Numbered from the stretch's first letter, positions 44,401-55,440 are shown. The stretch is DNA of 64,000 bases from Asterias amurensis (GCF_032118995.1 NC_092667.1:8160857-8224856), one strand, 5' to 3'. The notes: a model not told the origin generated them from the letters alone. Numbers and translations: made by a program.

Positions 44401-47400
44401 TGTGAAATCGACCCCTGGACACTATTGGTAATTAATCAAAATAATTGTTACCTTAGAAACTCACTTGGTAACGAGCAATGGAGAGCTGTTGATAGTATAA
44501 AACATTGTGAGAAGCAGCTCCCTCTGAAGAATTTTTTGAGAAAGAAGTAATTTCTCAGTAAAATATTTGATTTTATTCCGATACCTCACGTGTGAGGTCT
44601 CGAAATCAAGCATCTGAAAGCACACAACTTCGTGAAGACGTATCTATCTCGCAACTTCGACGACAAATTGAGTTCAATTTTTCACAGGTTCGTTATTTTG
44701 TACATTATGTTGAAATACACCAGTTGAGAAGACTAGGTCTGCGACGATTACCAAAGGTGTCCAATGTCTTTAGAATTTAATGGTTGTATACGTACTCTTT
44801 TTTTATTTGCTCACGAAACATTGTTGGTGTCTTAGCACGGTATCCTCTGGATTGAACGCACTGGCTGCAGTAACAGCTGAAGATCTGGTCAAGCCATGCT
44901 TTCCTCGAATGAGTCAAGAAAGATATACACTAGTAACCAAAGGAATTGGTGAGTACCTGTACCTAATGGTATTGGAGAACGACGCCAATGTTTAGATGCC
45001 CCTATATTCCAACATCCGCGTGTTCCGAAACAAACTTGACGCCCTACACGCAAGTGAAGGTTGGGTTAGGGAATGGATTTAGGGGTGACAAAACATAGGG
45101 ATGTTGGAACAAAGATGTGAAAACATGGTATAACCAAAACTTGAAATATCTGGAGGCAAATCAACCGTACCCAAACCAATGGAAGATGTATAATAATCGT
45201 ACCGTACCCAAACCAATGGAAGATGTATAATAATCGTACCGTACCCAAACCAATGGAAGATGTATAATAATCGTACCGTACCCAAACCAATGGAAGATGT
45301 ATAATAATCGTACCGTACCCAAACCAATGGAAGATGTATAATAATCGTACCGTACCCAAACCAATGGAAGATGTAATAATCGTACCGTACCCAAACCAAT
45401 GGAAGATGTATAATAATCGTACCGTACCCAAACCAATGGAAGATGTATAATAATCATACCGTACCCAAACCAATGGAAGATGTATAATAATCGTACCGTA
45501 CCCAAACCAATGGAAGATGTATAATAATCGTACCGTACCCAAACCAATGGAAGATGTATAATAATCGTACCGTACCCAAACCAATGGAAGATGTAATAAT
45601 CGTACCGTACCCAAACCAATGGAAGACGTATAATAATCGGACCGTACCCAAACCAATGGAAGATGTATAATAATCGGACCATACCCAAACCAATGTAAGA
45701 TGTATAATAATCGTATTATTTTTGATAACACTGACCCTTCTTCTAATGAACAGCTCTTGGGTTCGGAGTGTTGTCAATCTTCGCTGCATTCGTCACTTCA
45801 TTTCTTAAACAAGGAGTGTTAGAGGTAAGAATGTAATGCTGGTGAGCAAGTAGATATCGCACTGCGAATTGCCTTGTGTGGTTCATACCACGTTATATAA
45901 TAGACGTATTTTCACTGTCAGCCAATGGTATCCATACAATTTTTCTTTGATTCATGCCAATGGAAGAAAAAATGAATTGCTCGTTGCATCTAACCCAGTG
46001 GTAAGGATACGCTTTTGTATGTGTAATATTGAAGTATTTTATGGCGCACGTATCTGCCAGCAAGGAACTCAAGGCGCTTAGTATACATTTATACGTTTAC
46101 ACAGAAATATACAGGTTATTGAAGTTATGAGTTATGAGACCTAAAATTGATGTAGCACGTTACAAGGGTTTACGAGGTGCTACAGCGCATTCCCCAGCCA
46201 CACCAATGATCACCGGGCGAACCCCTTTTCTTTTTGATAAGCGCACTGGGTTATTTTTACATGCGTTTTACAACACATGGGACCAATGGCTTAACGCCCC
46301 ATCCGAAGGACGAAGCAATGGTGAATGTCTTGCATGTGGACACGAGTGTCTTGGCTGGGGGATTCGAACCCACACTCCCACGACACTTCCATCAGGCTTC
46401 TCAACATTTTCAAGAAAATTCCGAAAAATGAATCGTTTTAAAGCCATTGTTCACTTTCTGAACAGAACAATAATTTAAAGTTCACAGATTTTACAGGGTT
46501 TACAGAAGGTAATGGTGAATGACTTCCCTTGAAATATTGTTCCATGAAATGCTTTACTTTTTGAGATAACATTAAAACCATTATCAATTCTTGATATCGA
46601 GAAGAACTGATTTATTTTAAACACATGTCATGACACGGCGAAACGTGCAGAAACAAGGATGGGTTTCCCGTTAATTTATCCCGACTCCGATGACCGATTG
46701 AGCCTAAATTTTCACAGGTTTGTTATTTTATATATAAGTTGTGACACACGAAGTGTGGGCCTTTGGACATACTGTTTACCGATGTTGTGCGATTGCTTTA
46801 AAATTTAACAAAACCGTCCGTCCTCAGAAAACACAATGCCAAGGGGAACGCGGCAATTATACATTAAATGATGTAAGAAAAACGGGTAGTTATATGCAAA
46901 ACAAAATTATATATATTTTTATTATCGGAAATAATATGTTACAGTGGATGATTTGGACGGCGGATTAAAAAACCATGTACTATTTTAATATGCTTCTGAA
47001 CCACACATGGAAATGAAGTTAATGATTTCAGAAACATATTTTCAAAATATATAAAGTACTCATTTGTTTTCTTGTAGATAGCCATCAGCTTGTCCAGTGT
47101 TACAGGAGGTCCTCTACTGGGACTGTTTAGTCTGGGTCTCTTCTTTCCATGGAGCAATTCAAAGGTTAGTTCTCACTCATTCTACTGAACAATCACATTA
47201 TAATCTTTAACGATAACTTGAAAACCTGACTCTGATAAAACCCTGCAGTGAGGGTCATTTTCATTAACATGCTGTTACCAGTCAGCTCATACGCCATGAT
47301 ATTAACATCTGGACCATGCCACAAATCCTAGATATGGTTTCAGACAACTAGGGTCAGCGATTTAGTCAAGGACAAAACTCACATCCTATGTATACAACAA

Positions 47401-50400
47401 TTGGTATACGACAATTGTCAATTGTAACGCAAATCAACTTGAAAACATTAATTGGTTCGTGAAATATCCATTCCAACAAAACGTCGGTCAAAGTTCTAAA
47501 CATGACCGTGACACTAGGCGGCATTGTCAGATCAGGTACTGCACATTCGAAACAAGTGTAGGTTTACCATCGGGCCGACCCTGGTTCACTCATGCGACTC
47601 AGTGTCTTAATTGGCAACGCTGTGTTTTTATTAGTCACCGTAGAGGGCGCAACATTAACTGGTTTGAAGGCTGACCCGAGGGACAGGGCAAGTGTAAAAT
47701 GAATCTGTCTCGATTTTAGAAACACCTATCCACCTGTTTAAGTTCATTAAAGCCTGTTCTCGAAGTCCACTTTAAGTCAAACTAAATAATCGAAGCAAGT
47801 CCTTTTTTGACAGTTTTGTGCCCAGACAAAAACCCTCAGGTTACCACATGGGTTGTTTTCAAGGCAACCAGCTATTTTAGAAAGAGGTGTTAAGTCGCAG
47901 TTTGCAAAGATCAAAATCAGGAAGAAAGACTCTCAAGAATTAGCGAAATCGAATAATATGCTTGGTTCATTAGAGTAACATTTAACGAGGAGCTCAAAAC
48001 TTCAAAGTTCCGTTTTGTTATGCAATCAATTTTCAATAAATTATGCAGAGTTCTTATATAAGTTCTACGAACTAAATTATGTTGTTCTATTATTTTGATA
48101 TAGACGAAATGATTTGAGGGCAATGTAACACAGTTTTGAGGGATCGAAATATAATTCCGATGAATGTTAATGTTATGTTGATGAAATGGCGCACCATTTG
48201 GAGGGGGGAAATAACAAAATCGAGAAAACGAAACCATTTTAATAATATTTAAACAGCTACGGAATTAATGTTTTTATGGGCCTATTTGTTTTCTTTTCAT
48301 ATGATCGTTGAGATCAAACGAGCCTAACTGGCATTTAGTCATAAAACTACATGATATTTCTTTGATATATTTAGGGTGCCGTTGTAGGGTTGATCTGTGG
48401 GTGTTCATTCGGCTTCTGGGTCTCCATTGGGTCTATTTTCTACCCACCCTATTCATACAAGCCCCCGCTGATAACAAGTGGATGTAATATTACCATGACT
48501 ACACCACTGACATCACCTTTTATGACAACAGCCGAGGCAGATCCAGCTGACAGGTATGTGCATTATTATTATTGTATCCAGCTGAAGGTAGTGACTTCGA
48601 GTATCTCTTGACAAGTATTATATGAAGGTCTAAAACAATAACATGCCAAAACCGGCTTATAGCACGATCTTCGAAGGATACTAAAAATTTGATAATTAGA
48701 GATTACAATAAATGGATGATGCGGGGTCAAAGACCAGTTTTCCCACTTGGTGTATCTTAATATTTATGCATAAACCAACAAATCTGTGAAATTTTGAACT
48801 TAATTGGTCATCGAAGTTGCGAGAGAGTAATGTAAAAAAAAAAAAAAAAAACAATTTTTACACAAACTTGTGTGCTTTCAGATGTCTAAAATAGGCTTCA
48901 GGCCTGGAGTCTTTTAATATTTTCTGAAGAAATTAATTATTTATTAATTTTGTTACACTACGTTAATACTTCGGAAGCTAGCCGTTTCTCAGAATGTTTT
49001 CAATATGAATATTTACAACAGCTCTCCATAGATCGTTACTAAGTTAGTTTTTACGTTAGCAAGTAGTTTGAGTAGTTACCAATACACGTATTATTTTGTT
49101 CGGACGCATTAATCTAATTCGTACCCTCCAAAAATTTCGTTCCCATAAATCATTCCGATAAAGGGAATTATTGTGTTGTTTTCTTGAAATTGTTTAACTA
49201 CTACGGATCCTCTGATAAGCCATTTCTCTAATCGCAGTATAATCATTATTCCGTGGTTTCCATATTAATGAACGCTTATATAATGGCATATCAGGGGCTC
49301 CGTATAGCAGATGAATTATTTGTTTTCACTCGATTTGATTTATCATGACGTCACACGAATTTGTTTGTTACTCTCAAACTGCTTATCATTTTGCAGACCC
49401 TTAATTACTGAACTTTACACGCTGTCATACACGTGGTATGCCTGCACCTTCTGGCTGGTAACCGTCACAGTGGGCCTAGTTGTTAGTTTCATTACAGGTA
49501 AGAGTTAAACGTATGAGTTGTTTCATAACAGTAATGTTGCGTTTTACAATCTGCCGTGTCGTAAGAGCAGATTCCAAAGCCGTCCTGAGTGCGACCTTGC
49601 GTCAACAAAAAACAGTCGGCGACTGACTTTTCAGGATCACACTGCGCTTGAGCTAAGACCATCGGGAACTTTCCAGTCGGCGAGTATTTGAGACCTGAGC
49701 GTAACTGCGATGATTTGAAGACAATCTGAAACAGTCGCCGCTCTAAAAAAGTAACAGTCGCAAGAGTAGATGCACGAAAGTCGTAGGTCGACCTGCGGCC
49801 GACTTAAACAAACGCGTTTGGATCGGACGAGTTGATCTATGAAAAGCGTTTGTAACCCTTTTTAAAAAAATGCATATGGTTGGAAAGATGTTTTAAAACT
49901 AGAATGCAATGATCCACATAAGTTTGCCTCGAAATTGCGTGGTTTTCCTTTTACTGTGCGAACTAACACGGTCGGCCATCTATGGGAGTCAAAAATTTGA
50001 CTTCCATAAATGGCCGACCGTGTTAGTCGACGAAGTATAAAGGAAAACCGTGCAATTTCGAGGCAAACTTGTGTGGATCATTGCATTCTACTTTTACAAC
50101 ATCTTTCTACCCATATGCATTTTATAAAAAACGGTTACAAACGCTTTTCAAAGACCAACTCGACCGATCCAAGGCAACGTGTTCCTTTAAGGACTCATCA
50201 TAGACAATTCGTATGATGGAAGTTTACGTTGTGACAAGTTGAATTACAAGTGTGCAAAAAATCTCCTAATTTATTATTTCATTAAGACTAGAGACAACGT
50301 GCCTTGTGTGGTGTTGGCTAAACATATTTTGTAACCCCCCTTCGTATATTTACTGCCTCTGCCAGGTCCCACTAAAAGGAAAGATATTGATCCCGTTTTG

Positions 50401-50927
50401 AGGTCACACTGTGTGGATGGCCTGTATTGCTTTCTACCTGAAGCGATCAAGAAACCTTTACGATGCGGGGATGACAAGTTGGTATGTATTATACTTACTA
50501 ATTGTTATGATTATTAGTGTGTTAATAGTACACAAACTGACCGTTTTCTATAATTTGTTGGTTAAATAACATATAATTTATTTGATCCGGCGCGATACCC
50601 ATTTATGCCCATTGAAAAGAAAGTCCACAAATACTAATTGCGTACCAATACTTCAGTTCAATATGTATTTCACATCACCTCAAGAGAATAGATTCCATTT
50701 TCTCGTCCCGTTTTTAATTTCATTCTTGAATTCGAACAATCGAGTATACTTCTCATCTAACGGGATTGCTTACATAATAATATATAATAGACATACTTTG
50801 CTCCAGACTGCATTTTTGTCATTTGATTTAATACTCAAAGGTCTATTACGAAGAAGATGAAGACAAAGACGAAGACGTGTTTAAAGTGACTGAAGATAAA
50901 GACGTGATGACAAGTACCGCCATGTGA
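35424..50927 (+). CDS. SLC5A8-like: Gene C: SLC5A8/SLC5A12-like sodium-coupled monocarboxylate transporter
   Basis: Complete 15-exon gene: 35424-35780, 37670-37735, 38542-38593, 38996-39063, 41190-41344, 41813-41953, 43468-43603, 44124-44212, 44836-44948, 45754-45824, 47078-47164, 48375-48553, 49397-49497, 50366-50481, 50841-50927. The sum is 1818 bp, 605 residues, close to the 610 of human SLC5A8, and every phase agrees. The family imports lactate, pyruvate, short-chain fatty acids and nicotinate with sodium at the plasma membrane. Diagnostic stretches: [20 protein letters not shown] (exon 1), [15 protein letters not shown] (2), [14 protein letters not shown] and [12 protein letters not shown] (6), [18 protein letters not shown] (9), [17 protein letters not shown] (11). 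Exon 12 carries an NIT sequon in the expected extracellular loop. The C-terminus is acidic and ends STAM, a class I PDZ ligand. The ATG has A at -3 and G at +4. SLC5A12, or SLC5A6-related, remains possible. Confidence 0.9.
35985..36105 (+). mobile_element. tRNA-like SINE-B fragment, copy 1
   Basis: GGATTCGAATCCCACCCGAG (box B) followed by ATATGCCTGTGATTTTGTTC and CAGTGCTAACAC. Shares this order with 43830-43965. In gene C intron 1. Confidence 0.55.
36733..36925 (+). mobile_element. SINE-A copy 2, partial
   Basis: GTGTGGGTTCGAATCCCAGT, CACCCAGGGGTATAAATGGG and GTTGTATACTCCCCAG of SINE-A; head box A and tail are missing. In gene C intron 1. Confidence 0.65.
37240..37601 (+). mobile_element. 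MITE-3 copy (TTAA-flanked)
   Basis: TTAA, AGCCATTATACACTTTCGG ... CCGAAAGTGTATAATGGCT, TTAA. Complete, about 362 bp, ending 68 bp before exon 2 of gene C. Confidence 0.75.
38104..38477. mobile_element. MITE-1 copy d, divergent
   Basis: TGAACACGTTACCTTGTATC to GACACGTGTTCCT with right TTAA (38478-38481); the left TTAA has decayed to GTAA. It ends about 60 bp before exon 3 of gene C. Confidence 0.68.
39300..40085. repeat. Degenerate tandem array, about 50-60 bp units
   Basis: Repeats of GATTGAGGTTAGGGCTATA, TTGGGTGCGGGTTACATGTT and TTCGCAAACCTTGAGG in gene C intron 4, merging into the regular array that follows. Confidence 0.7.
40080..40400. repeat. 50-bp minisatellite, about seven copies
   Basis: Unit CTGTCTCGCAAACCTTGAGG then TTGGGGCTACAGTATGTATG and GATATTATAA. 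GGTTGGGGCT recurs at 40141, 40191, 40241, 40291, 40341 and 40391, exactly 50 bp apart; the first unit is 5 bp shorter. Confidence 0.85.
40779..41090 (+). mobile_element. SINE-A copy 3
   Basis: GGTGCCGTGGCCGAGTGGTT (box A) and GGTTTCGAATCCTGG (box B) at the tRNA-like head, then the body to CTCCCCAGGGAGCTGAGA and AATGTGAAGCGC. In gene C intron 4. The head is too degraded to be a working tRNA. Confidence 0.7.
42402..43137 (-). mobile_element. SINE-A copy 4, split by MITE-3
   Basis: Inverted copy, tail at left: (ATA)n, then AAAGCGCTTCCGACAATATT and CATCTCAGCTCCCTGGGGAG; head at right: GGGATTCGAACCCACACTCT to CACTCGGCCACGACACC. Interrupted at a TTAA by MITE-3 (42654-43020). The most complete SINE-A here. 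In gene C intron 6. Confidence 0.78.
42654..43020 (+). mobile_element. MITE-3 copy inserted in SINE-A
   Basis: TTAA at 42650-42653 and 43021-43024. The SINE reads GCAATTATAG-TTAA before and TTAA-GTGTCTTGCTC after; the SINE copy at 14195 has this sequence uninterrupted with a single TTAA. Confidence 0.82.
43830..43965 (+). mobile_element. tRNA-like SINE-B fragment, copy 2
   Basis: TGGGTTCGAATCCAACCCGA, then TGATATGCCTGTGATATTTT and CAGTGCTAACACCCGTCGG, as at 35985. In gene C intron 7. Confidence 0.55.
44264..44418. mobile_element. Inverted-repeat MITE, TCGATTTCACAAAGAGTTA family, copy 2
   Basis: GGGGTGGATTTCACAAAGAG and CTCTTTGTGAAATCGACCCC at the ends, AGTTAGGACGAGTTACTCGT in the middle. 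In gene C intron 8. Confidence 0.68.
44419..44772 (-). mobile_element. MITE-2 copy, inverted
   Basis: ACACTATTGGTAATTAATCA, GAGGTCTCGAAATCAAGCAT, CGCAACTTCGACGAC and ACCAAAGGTGTCCAATGTCT. It fills the rest of gene C intron 8, ending some 60 bp before exon 9. Confidence 0.68.
45006..45109. repeat. Short inverted repeat, TTCCAACATCC
   Basis: TATTCCAACATCCGCGTGTT at left and GGGATGTTGGAAC at right, about 104 bp, in gene C intron 9. Confidence 0.45.
45165..45715. repeat. 37-bp minisatellite, about 15 copies
   Basis: Unit CGTACCGTACCCAAACCAAT then GGAAGATGTATAATAAT, nearly identical in all copies; two copies lack TA. It fills gene C intron 9 to within about 40 bp of exon 10. Open in all three minus-strand frames because the unit has no stop in that strand. 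Confidence 0.88.
46135..46425 (-). mobile_element. tRNA-like SINE, inverted
   Basis: GGGGGATTCGAACCCACACT (inverse of box B) and GGACACGAGTGTCTTGGCTG; the body runs left through CACCAATGATCACCGGGCGA. Not the same family as SINE-A. In gene C intron 10. Confidence 0.5.
46442..46797 (+). mobile_element. MITE-3 copy (TTAA-flanked)
   Basis: TTAA (46438-46441), AGCCATTGTTCACTTTCTG to GATTGCT, TTAA (46798-46801). The right end resembles the 18657 copy. In gene C intron 10. Confidence 0.72.
48727..49082 (+). mobile_element. MITE-2 copy, degraded
   Basis: AAAGACCAGTTTTCCCACTT, GTGTATCTTAATATT and TTGAGTAGTTACCAATAC; ends eroded. In gene C intron 12. Confidence 0.6.
49812..50186. mobile_element. MITE-1 copy e, left end lost
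   Basis: Begins inside the left end (GTTTGGATCGGACGAGTTG) and keeps the whole right end to AACGTGTTCCT, TTAA (50187-50190). In gene C intron 13. Confidence 0.7.
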
Positions 50928-51197
50928 AATAGTAGCGTGGTAAAACAGATATGCCGGGACAGACTGGCAAATTCAGGTAAAGAAGACTTCGGTCGCTTTT
51001 TCGATAGGAATCTTCTCGATTATGTACTGTGGATAGATTTAATCAAAGCATTTAAAGGTAATTGTTTGCTGAGCTTTGAAGAAAATAGTTCAGAAATATT
51101 GTATAAAAGTGTGAGATAATTATTTACTTTCGGGACATTTGCGTCATAGAGCAGAGTAAATTGTTTAATAACAACCGACAGCTGCGCAGTTTATTAA

Positions 51198-51562
51198 AGG
51201 GATACGTTGCCTTGGATCGGGCGAGTTGGTCCATGAAAAGTGTTTAAAAATCGTTTGCTACAAAATGTATGTGGTTTGACAGATGTTTTAAAAGTAGAAA
51301 TTGCATGGTTTTGCTGATACGTCGTGAACTAACACGGATTGCCATTTTCGGGAGTCAAGTTTTTGACTCCATAGAATGGCCGACCTTGTAGCTCGCAAAG
51401 TATAAGGAAAACCACGCAATTTCGCAGCATATTTGTGTGAATCGTTTATGCAACTTTTAAAACATCTTTCTAACCATAGACTACGTGTATGCATTTTATA
51501 ATAAACGGTATCAAAGGCTTTTCATAGACCAACTCGACCGATCCAATGCAACGTGTCCCTCC
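51198..51562. mobile_element. MITE-1 copy f
   Basis: TTAA (51194-51197) then AGGGATACGTTGCCTTGGAT; right end CAATGCAACGTGTCCCT with TTAA lost. 270 bp after the gene C stop. Confidence 0.7.
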
Positions 51563-51912
51563 AAAGGAAGTTCTCCGATGGGAACGCTAGGAACATTCGG
51601 ACATGTCTTGTCTGCTAAAGACCTAACAAGTTCTGATATTTGTGCTAAATATATATACCGGTTGAAGTGTCCAGTCTAAGATACACTTCTAGTATCGTTG
51701 TGTTCGCTTTGTTTCAATGAAAATGACTGTGAACTTGTTACATTTTGCCACCATTTAACCATCAATGTATAAAGTGCCAATGGGGTTTATGTCTATGGGT
51801 TTACCAATGTCGCTAATCAATCGTCATCGCCATGTGGGGTATGCCGTATATAGTCAGGACAGCATTTTAAAATTGGCACTGAAACCATATAGCTATTTGA
51901 TCGAACATCAAT

Positions 51913-52122
51913 AAAGGCACTGGACACGATTGGTAATTACTCAAAACAATTGTTGAAATAACAACTAACTTGGTAACGAGCAATGGAGTGCTGTTGTCAG
52001 TATGAAACATTGTTAAGAAATGGCTCCCTCTGGAGTAACCTCTTTATAGTGCATCTGAAAGCACACAAAGCTGTGCAACATTATTCTCTTCCAGCTTCGA
52101 TGACCAACTGAGTCAATTTTTT
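51913..52122 (+). mobile_element. MITE-2, partial copy
   Basis: AAGGCACTGGACACGATTGG, ACAACTAACTTGGTAACGAG and ATCTGAAAGCACACAAAGC; the right end is missing. Confidence 0.6.
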
Positions 52123-52195
52123 TTTTTACCAAGATGACATCATAGTGACTATGCCCGGGGCATAGTCAAAATAACGCAACTATGATATGTATAAT

Positions 52196-52935
52196 CATAG
52201 AGAAAGGACCACGGAAGGAGTTCGAACTTCCTTACTTCAGAGGAAACACGTTCGTTGCCGCTAATTCGTTCCAGTCTTATGTTAATCCTATTGTGACTGC
52301 TGGCACAAACCTCCAGTCTGCGGTCAGGCAATTGTCCATAGTGGAGAAGAGCACCGTCTTGTGGGTAACCGGCGTGCGCAGAACCCCAGTAACGAATGGA
52401 AGAGTGGCAGGAAAAGTATATTTCTCTATGCTTATACCATGGAGAAATGACCAAAGTCTTTGTTTAACGTTGGGGAACATCATGGCATACATCACGGAAG
52501 AGCTCATTTCATGACGAAGAAAACGCACTATTTCTTAGCAAGCGAGGTCCTGCAATTCCCTAAAATATCATATTTTAATAATTGATACATTTTTCATGAT
52601 TTTGGTAAAAATTCATGAATTTCGGTTGTTTTTGAACAACAAAACATTGACATTACAATCTTTGCAATTGCGTGGGTCTTTATGAATGAGGGTGAACTGT
52701 ACTCAACTGTGCATGCGATGAAGTCTTATTTTAAGATATATTTCTACTCCATTATTGTGGAATATCTTGCAGCGAAATGACGTCAGAAAATAGTCACGGC
52801 AATCTTCAGCGCATTCCTCAAAATGAGCTGTAGTTTACCATTGAAGATGCGGCGACGTACCTCGCGCACAAAGGCCCATTGCTTTATATTGTTACTGCAC
52901 GGGAAGTTCGAACTCCTTCCGTGGTCCTTTCTCTA
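52196..52935. mobile_element. Inverted-repeat unit, AGAGAAAGGACCACGGAAGG ends
   Basis: TAGAGAAAGGACCACGGAAG with GAGTTCGAACTTCC at left; the inverse ends at 52935. 740 bp. The 110-residue plus frame inside (52182-52514) has no family signature. Confidence 0.6.
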
Positions 52936-53087
52936 TGGGTGCGTTCGTTTAGTTTCCCTGGGTCGACCCCGGTGTGTGGCAGTTTATTTTTCCAGGACGA
53001 ACGTGGGTTATTATCTGCACACGTTCGTCCTTGGAAATAAAAAACCGCCACACACCGGGGTCGACCCTGGGAAGCTAAACGAACGCA
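52936..53087. mobile_element. Hairpin MITE, TGGGTGCGTTCGTTTAG ends, copy 2
   Basis: Same structure and length as 23175-23326, right end slightly altered (ACGCAGC). It directly abuts the preceding inverted-repeat unit. Confidence 0.7.
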
Positions 53088-53149
53088 GCAGATTAGTGAT
53101 TTGGTTTCTTGACTTTAAGTAAATTTATACAAGTTAGTGATAGAAACAG

Positions 53150-54045
53150 ACTATCAGATGATGTTGTAGCCGACTTTCTCGGTCTACAAAAAAACCAAAA
53201 GGTGAAGATAAAAGAATTGACCTACCCGCGTACAAGCCTGTAGTTTCAGATTTGTTTTTAATAAACAAATTTAAGCTACCTTTATGATCAACAATTTCAG
53301 TTGAATTCCTGTTATTTTATGATGATATTGAAAAAAGTTTCTTTGCAATCTTAAATTTTAGGGACTTTACTCACTTACCATGTTTGTGTATGATAAATAA
53401 GGCATTATGAATTAATAAAAACAAAAACAAAAATACTGGTTAAAATGAAATTGATTGATCTGACTTTAAGACCTGCTTAAATTACTGTTATAGTTCTATA
53501 ATTATTTTTTAACATCTCAGCTAAATAATAATTTAATAATGTAGCTGTTCACATGTGGAAAGTGTTAACGATCATTTTGCAATACATGTGTAGCTCTATT
53601 AACCTCTGTTAAAAACCATTAAAAACAAAATAATATGTGGTCCATGGCGTCATTGACTTCATTAACTTTATTCCCTAACTCTTTTATGCACAGTGGGTGA
53701 ATAGATGTACCCATCGCGCCATTCGTGCAAAATAATGGAGCGATTTAACAATAGCATGACGTCACAGGTGTGGGTTAACATGGTATAATGTACGACTAGC
53801 TTCCGTGTCACGGCGCGACCTTTCTTCGCAGATGATCTTTCACCGTATAGTCAGAGTGTTCTTGATTAGAAGAATCTTTATTCGGTATATAAAATAAATA
53901 TTGGCTGCTTAATAATCGGGGAACAGTTAAAATAATAGGCCCTCGGTGACGTCAAAGCCATGGCTATGCCCTTAGCTTCGCTTCGGGCATAGTCATGGTT
54001 TTGACATCACCTCGGGCCTATAATTTTAACTGCATGCCCCTCATA
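53150..54045. repeat. Long dispersed repeat, copy 2
   Basis: Colinear with 29590-30995: TTACTCACTTACC, CATCGCGCCATTCGTGCAAA, GCATGACGTCACAGGTGTGG, TACGACTAGC, CATGGTTTTGACATCACCTC. Confidence 0.5.
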
Positions 54046-54120
54046 GCAGTCAATATTTCCATGTTAAATCTGTTTCCAGCAATTTGCCATTAAATAATAA
54101 CCTTTTTTTTTTGCAATTCA

Positions 54121-54818
54121 AAGACACTGGACACTATTGGTTATTGCCAAAGACCAGTCTTCTCTTTTGGTGTAATTCAACAAATGTATCATAATAACAA
54201 ACCTTTGCAAAATTTAGCTCAATTGGTCGTCAAAGCTGCGAGATAATAGAATTAAAAAAAAAACACCCTTGCTACAAGAAGTTGTGTGCTTTCAGATGCT
54301 TGATTTCGGGACCTCAAAATTGAGTTATGAGGTCTCGAAATCAAGTTTGTGAAAAATAAATTCTTTCTCGAAATCTACAGAGGGAGCCGTTTCCCACAAT
54401 GTTTTAAAATATCAACCTCTCCCAATTACTCAATAATAAGTAAGGTTTTATGCTAAGGCCAAGTAAAAAAAAGGAACATGTTTAGCGTCCCCGCCCGCTT
54501 CCTTTTTAGAGGCCGCCTCCTTTATTATTATTTTTTTTTTTAATGAAAAAAGGTTATTTTAAACGATCTCAGCTAAAACAATCTGAATGTCTTGTCTCAT
54601 TGTCTTGACCAAAATGTTTCATTTATGTATTGTGTGTTTGAGCAGTAGAAAAAAACAATGGATATTTGACATTTTAAAAAGAATGGCGGCCATCTTGAAA
54701 TAAAAAATAAAAAGCCCCTCCTCCTTCTTTTTTTGAGAAACCCGTACACTAAACATGTTTCTTTTTTTTACTGGACCTAATATTTATTTTGAGTAATTAC
54801 CAAAAGTGTCCACCGCCT
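54121..54818 (+). mobile_element. MITE-2 copy split by a TA-flanked element
   Basis: AAGACACTGGACACTATTGG to TTTTATGCTA, then, after the insertion at 54456-54777, TAATATTTATTTTGAGTAAT to GTGTCCACCGCCT and TTAA (54819-54822). Confidence 0.7.
54456..54777. mobile_element. TA-flanked element inside MITE-2
   Basis: Between two TA dinucleotides; ends AGGCCAAGTAAAAAAAAGGA and its imperfect inverse (TTTTTTTACTGGACC). ACATGTTTAG and CTAAACATGT follow inward. 322 bp, non-coding. Confidence 0.62.
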
Positions 54819-54928
54819 TTAAAAAGGCTGCTGAATTTATTTTCAAATCTTGCATCATTAATCACATTAATTTGTGAGGATATTATGAATGAAACGTTAA
54901 AACGTGCCGACAAAAACAATATGCAGAC

Positions 54929-55118
54929 TTAAGCCCGGTTCATACTCCATGCGAATGCGAAGCGAGTTTAACGTGAACGGGACGTCACAACCCTCCTTTC
55001 GCAGCAATATTCGCAAGTGAGTCGAAGAGAGTTCAGGGCAACTGCTGCGAATTATTCGTTGTGAATTTATGACGTCAACATTCGCTTCGCATTCGCAGGA
55101 AGTAGGAACCGGGCTTTA
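54929..55118. repeat. Inverted-repeat MITE, AAAGCCCGGTT family, copy 2
   Basis: TTAAGCCCGGTTCATACTCC and GGAAGTAGGAACCGGGCTTT; interior GCGAATGCGAAGCGAG as at 972-1143. Confidence 0.68.
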
Positions 55119-55440
55119 CAACTTTATTATGGAAGCGTTAAGACTGAAAAATATATTACTGACAAGTCTTTGTTTACCAAAAATGTACCATAACCCCCGG
55201 GGAAACTAACTAATTGGGTTCAACAATGGAAACAATGGCCGCAGAGAAGGATTTGAGCCAAACTTCGCAGGTTAGCATGTTGTTTGCCGTCTCCCTAATG
55301 TTGTCATTGAGCAGGGGTGCCAGTCATCACAAGCCTTTATTGCCGCAATCAAGCTCAAATTTATCATAAAACAGCGGAAGGAGGAGATCAGCTTACGAGG
55401 ATATGACTTTTTATTTCAACATGAAGACGCAGGCTAACAA

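Noticed and set aside
45066-45789. Open frames up to 221 aa on the minus strand with repeating [18 protein letters not shown]
   Set aside because: They are translations of the 37-bp minisatellite, open in all three frames because the unit has no stop; no start context or domain.
52182-52514. 110-aa plus frame as a gene
   Set aside because: Inside an inverted-repeat unit and without recognised motifs; no supporting splice or promoter signal.
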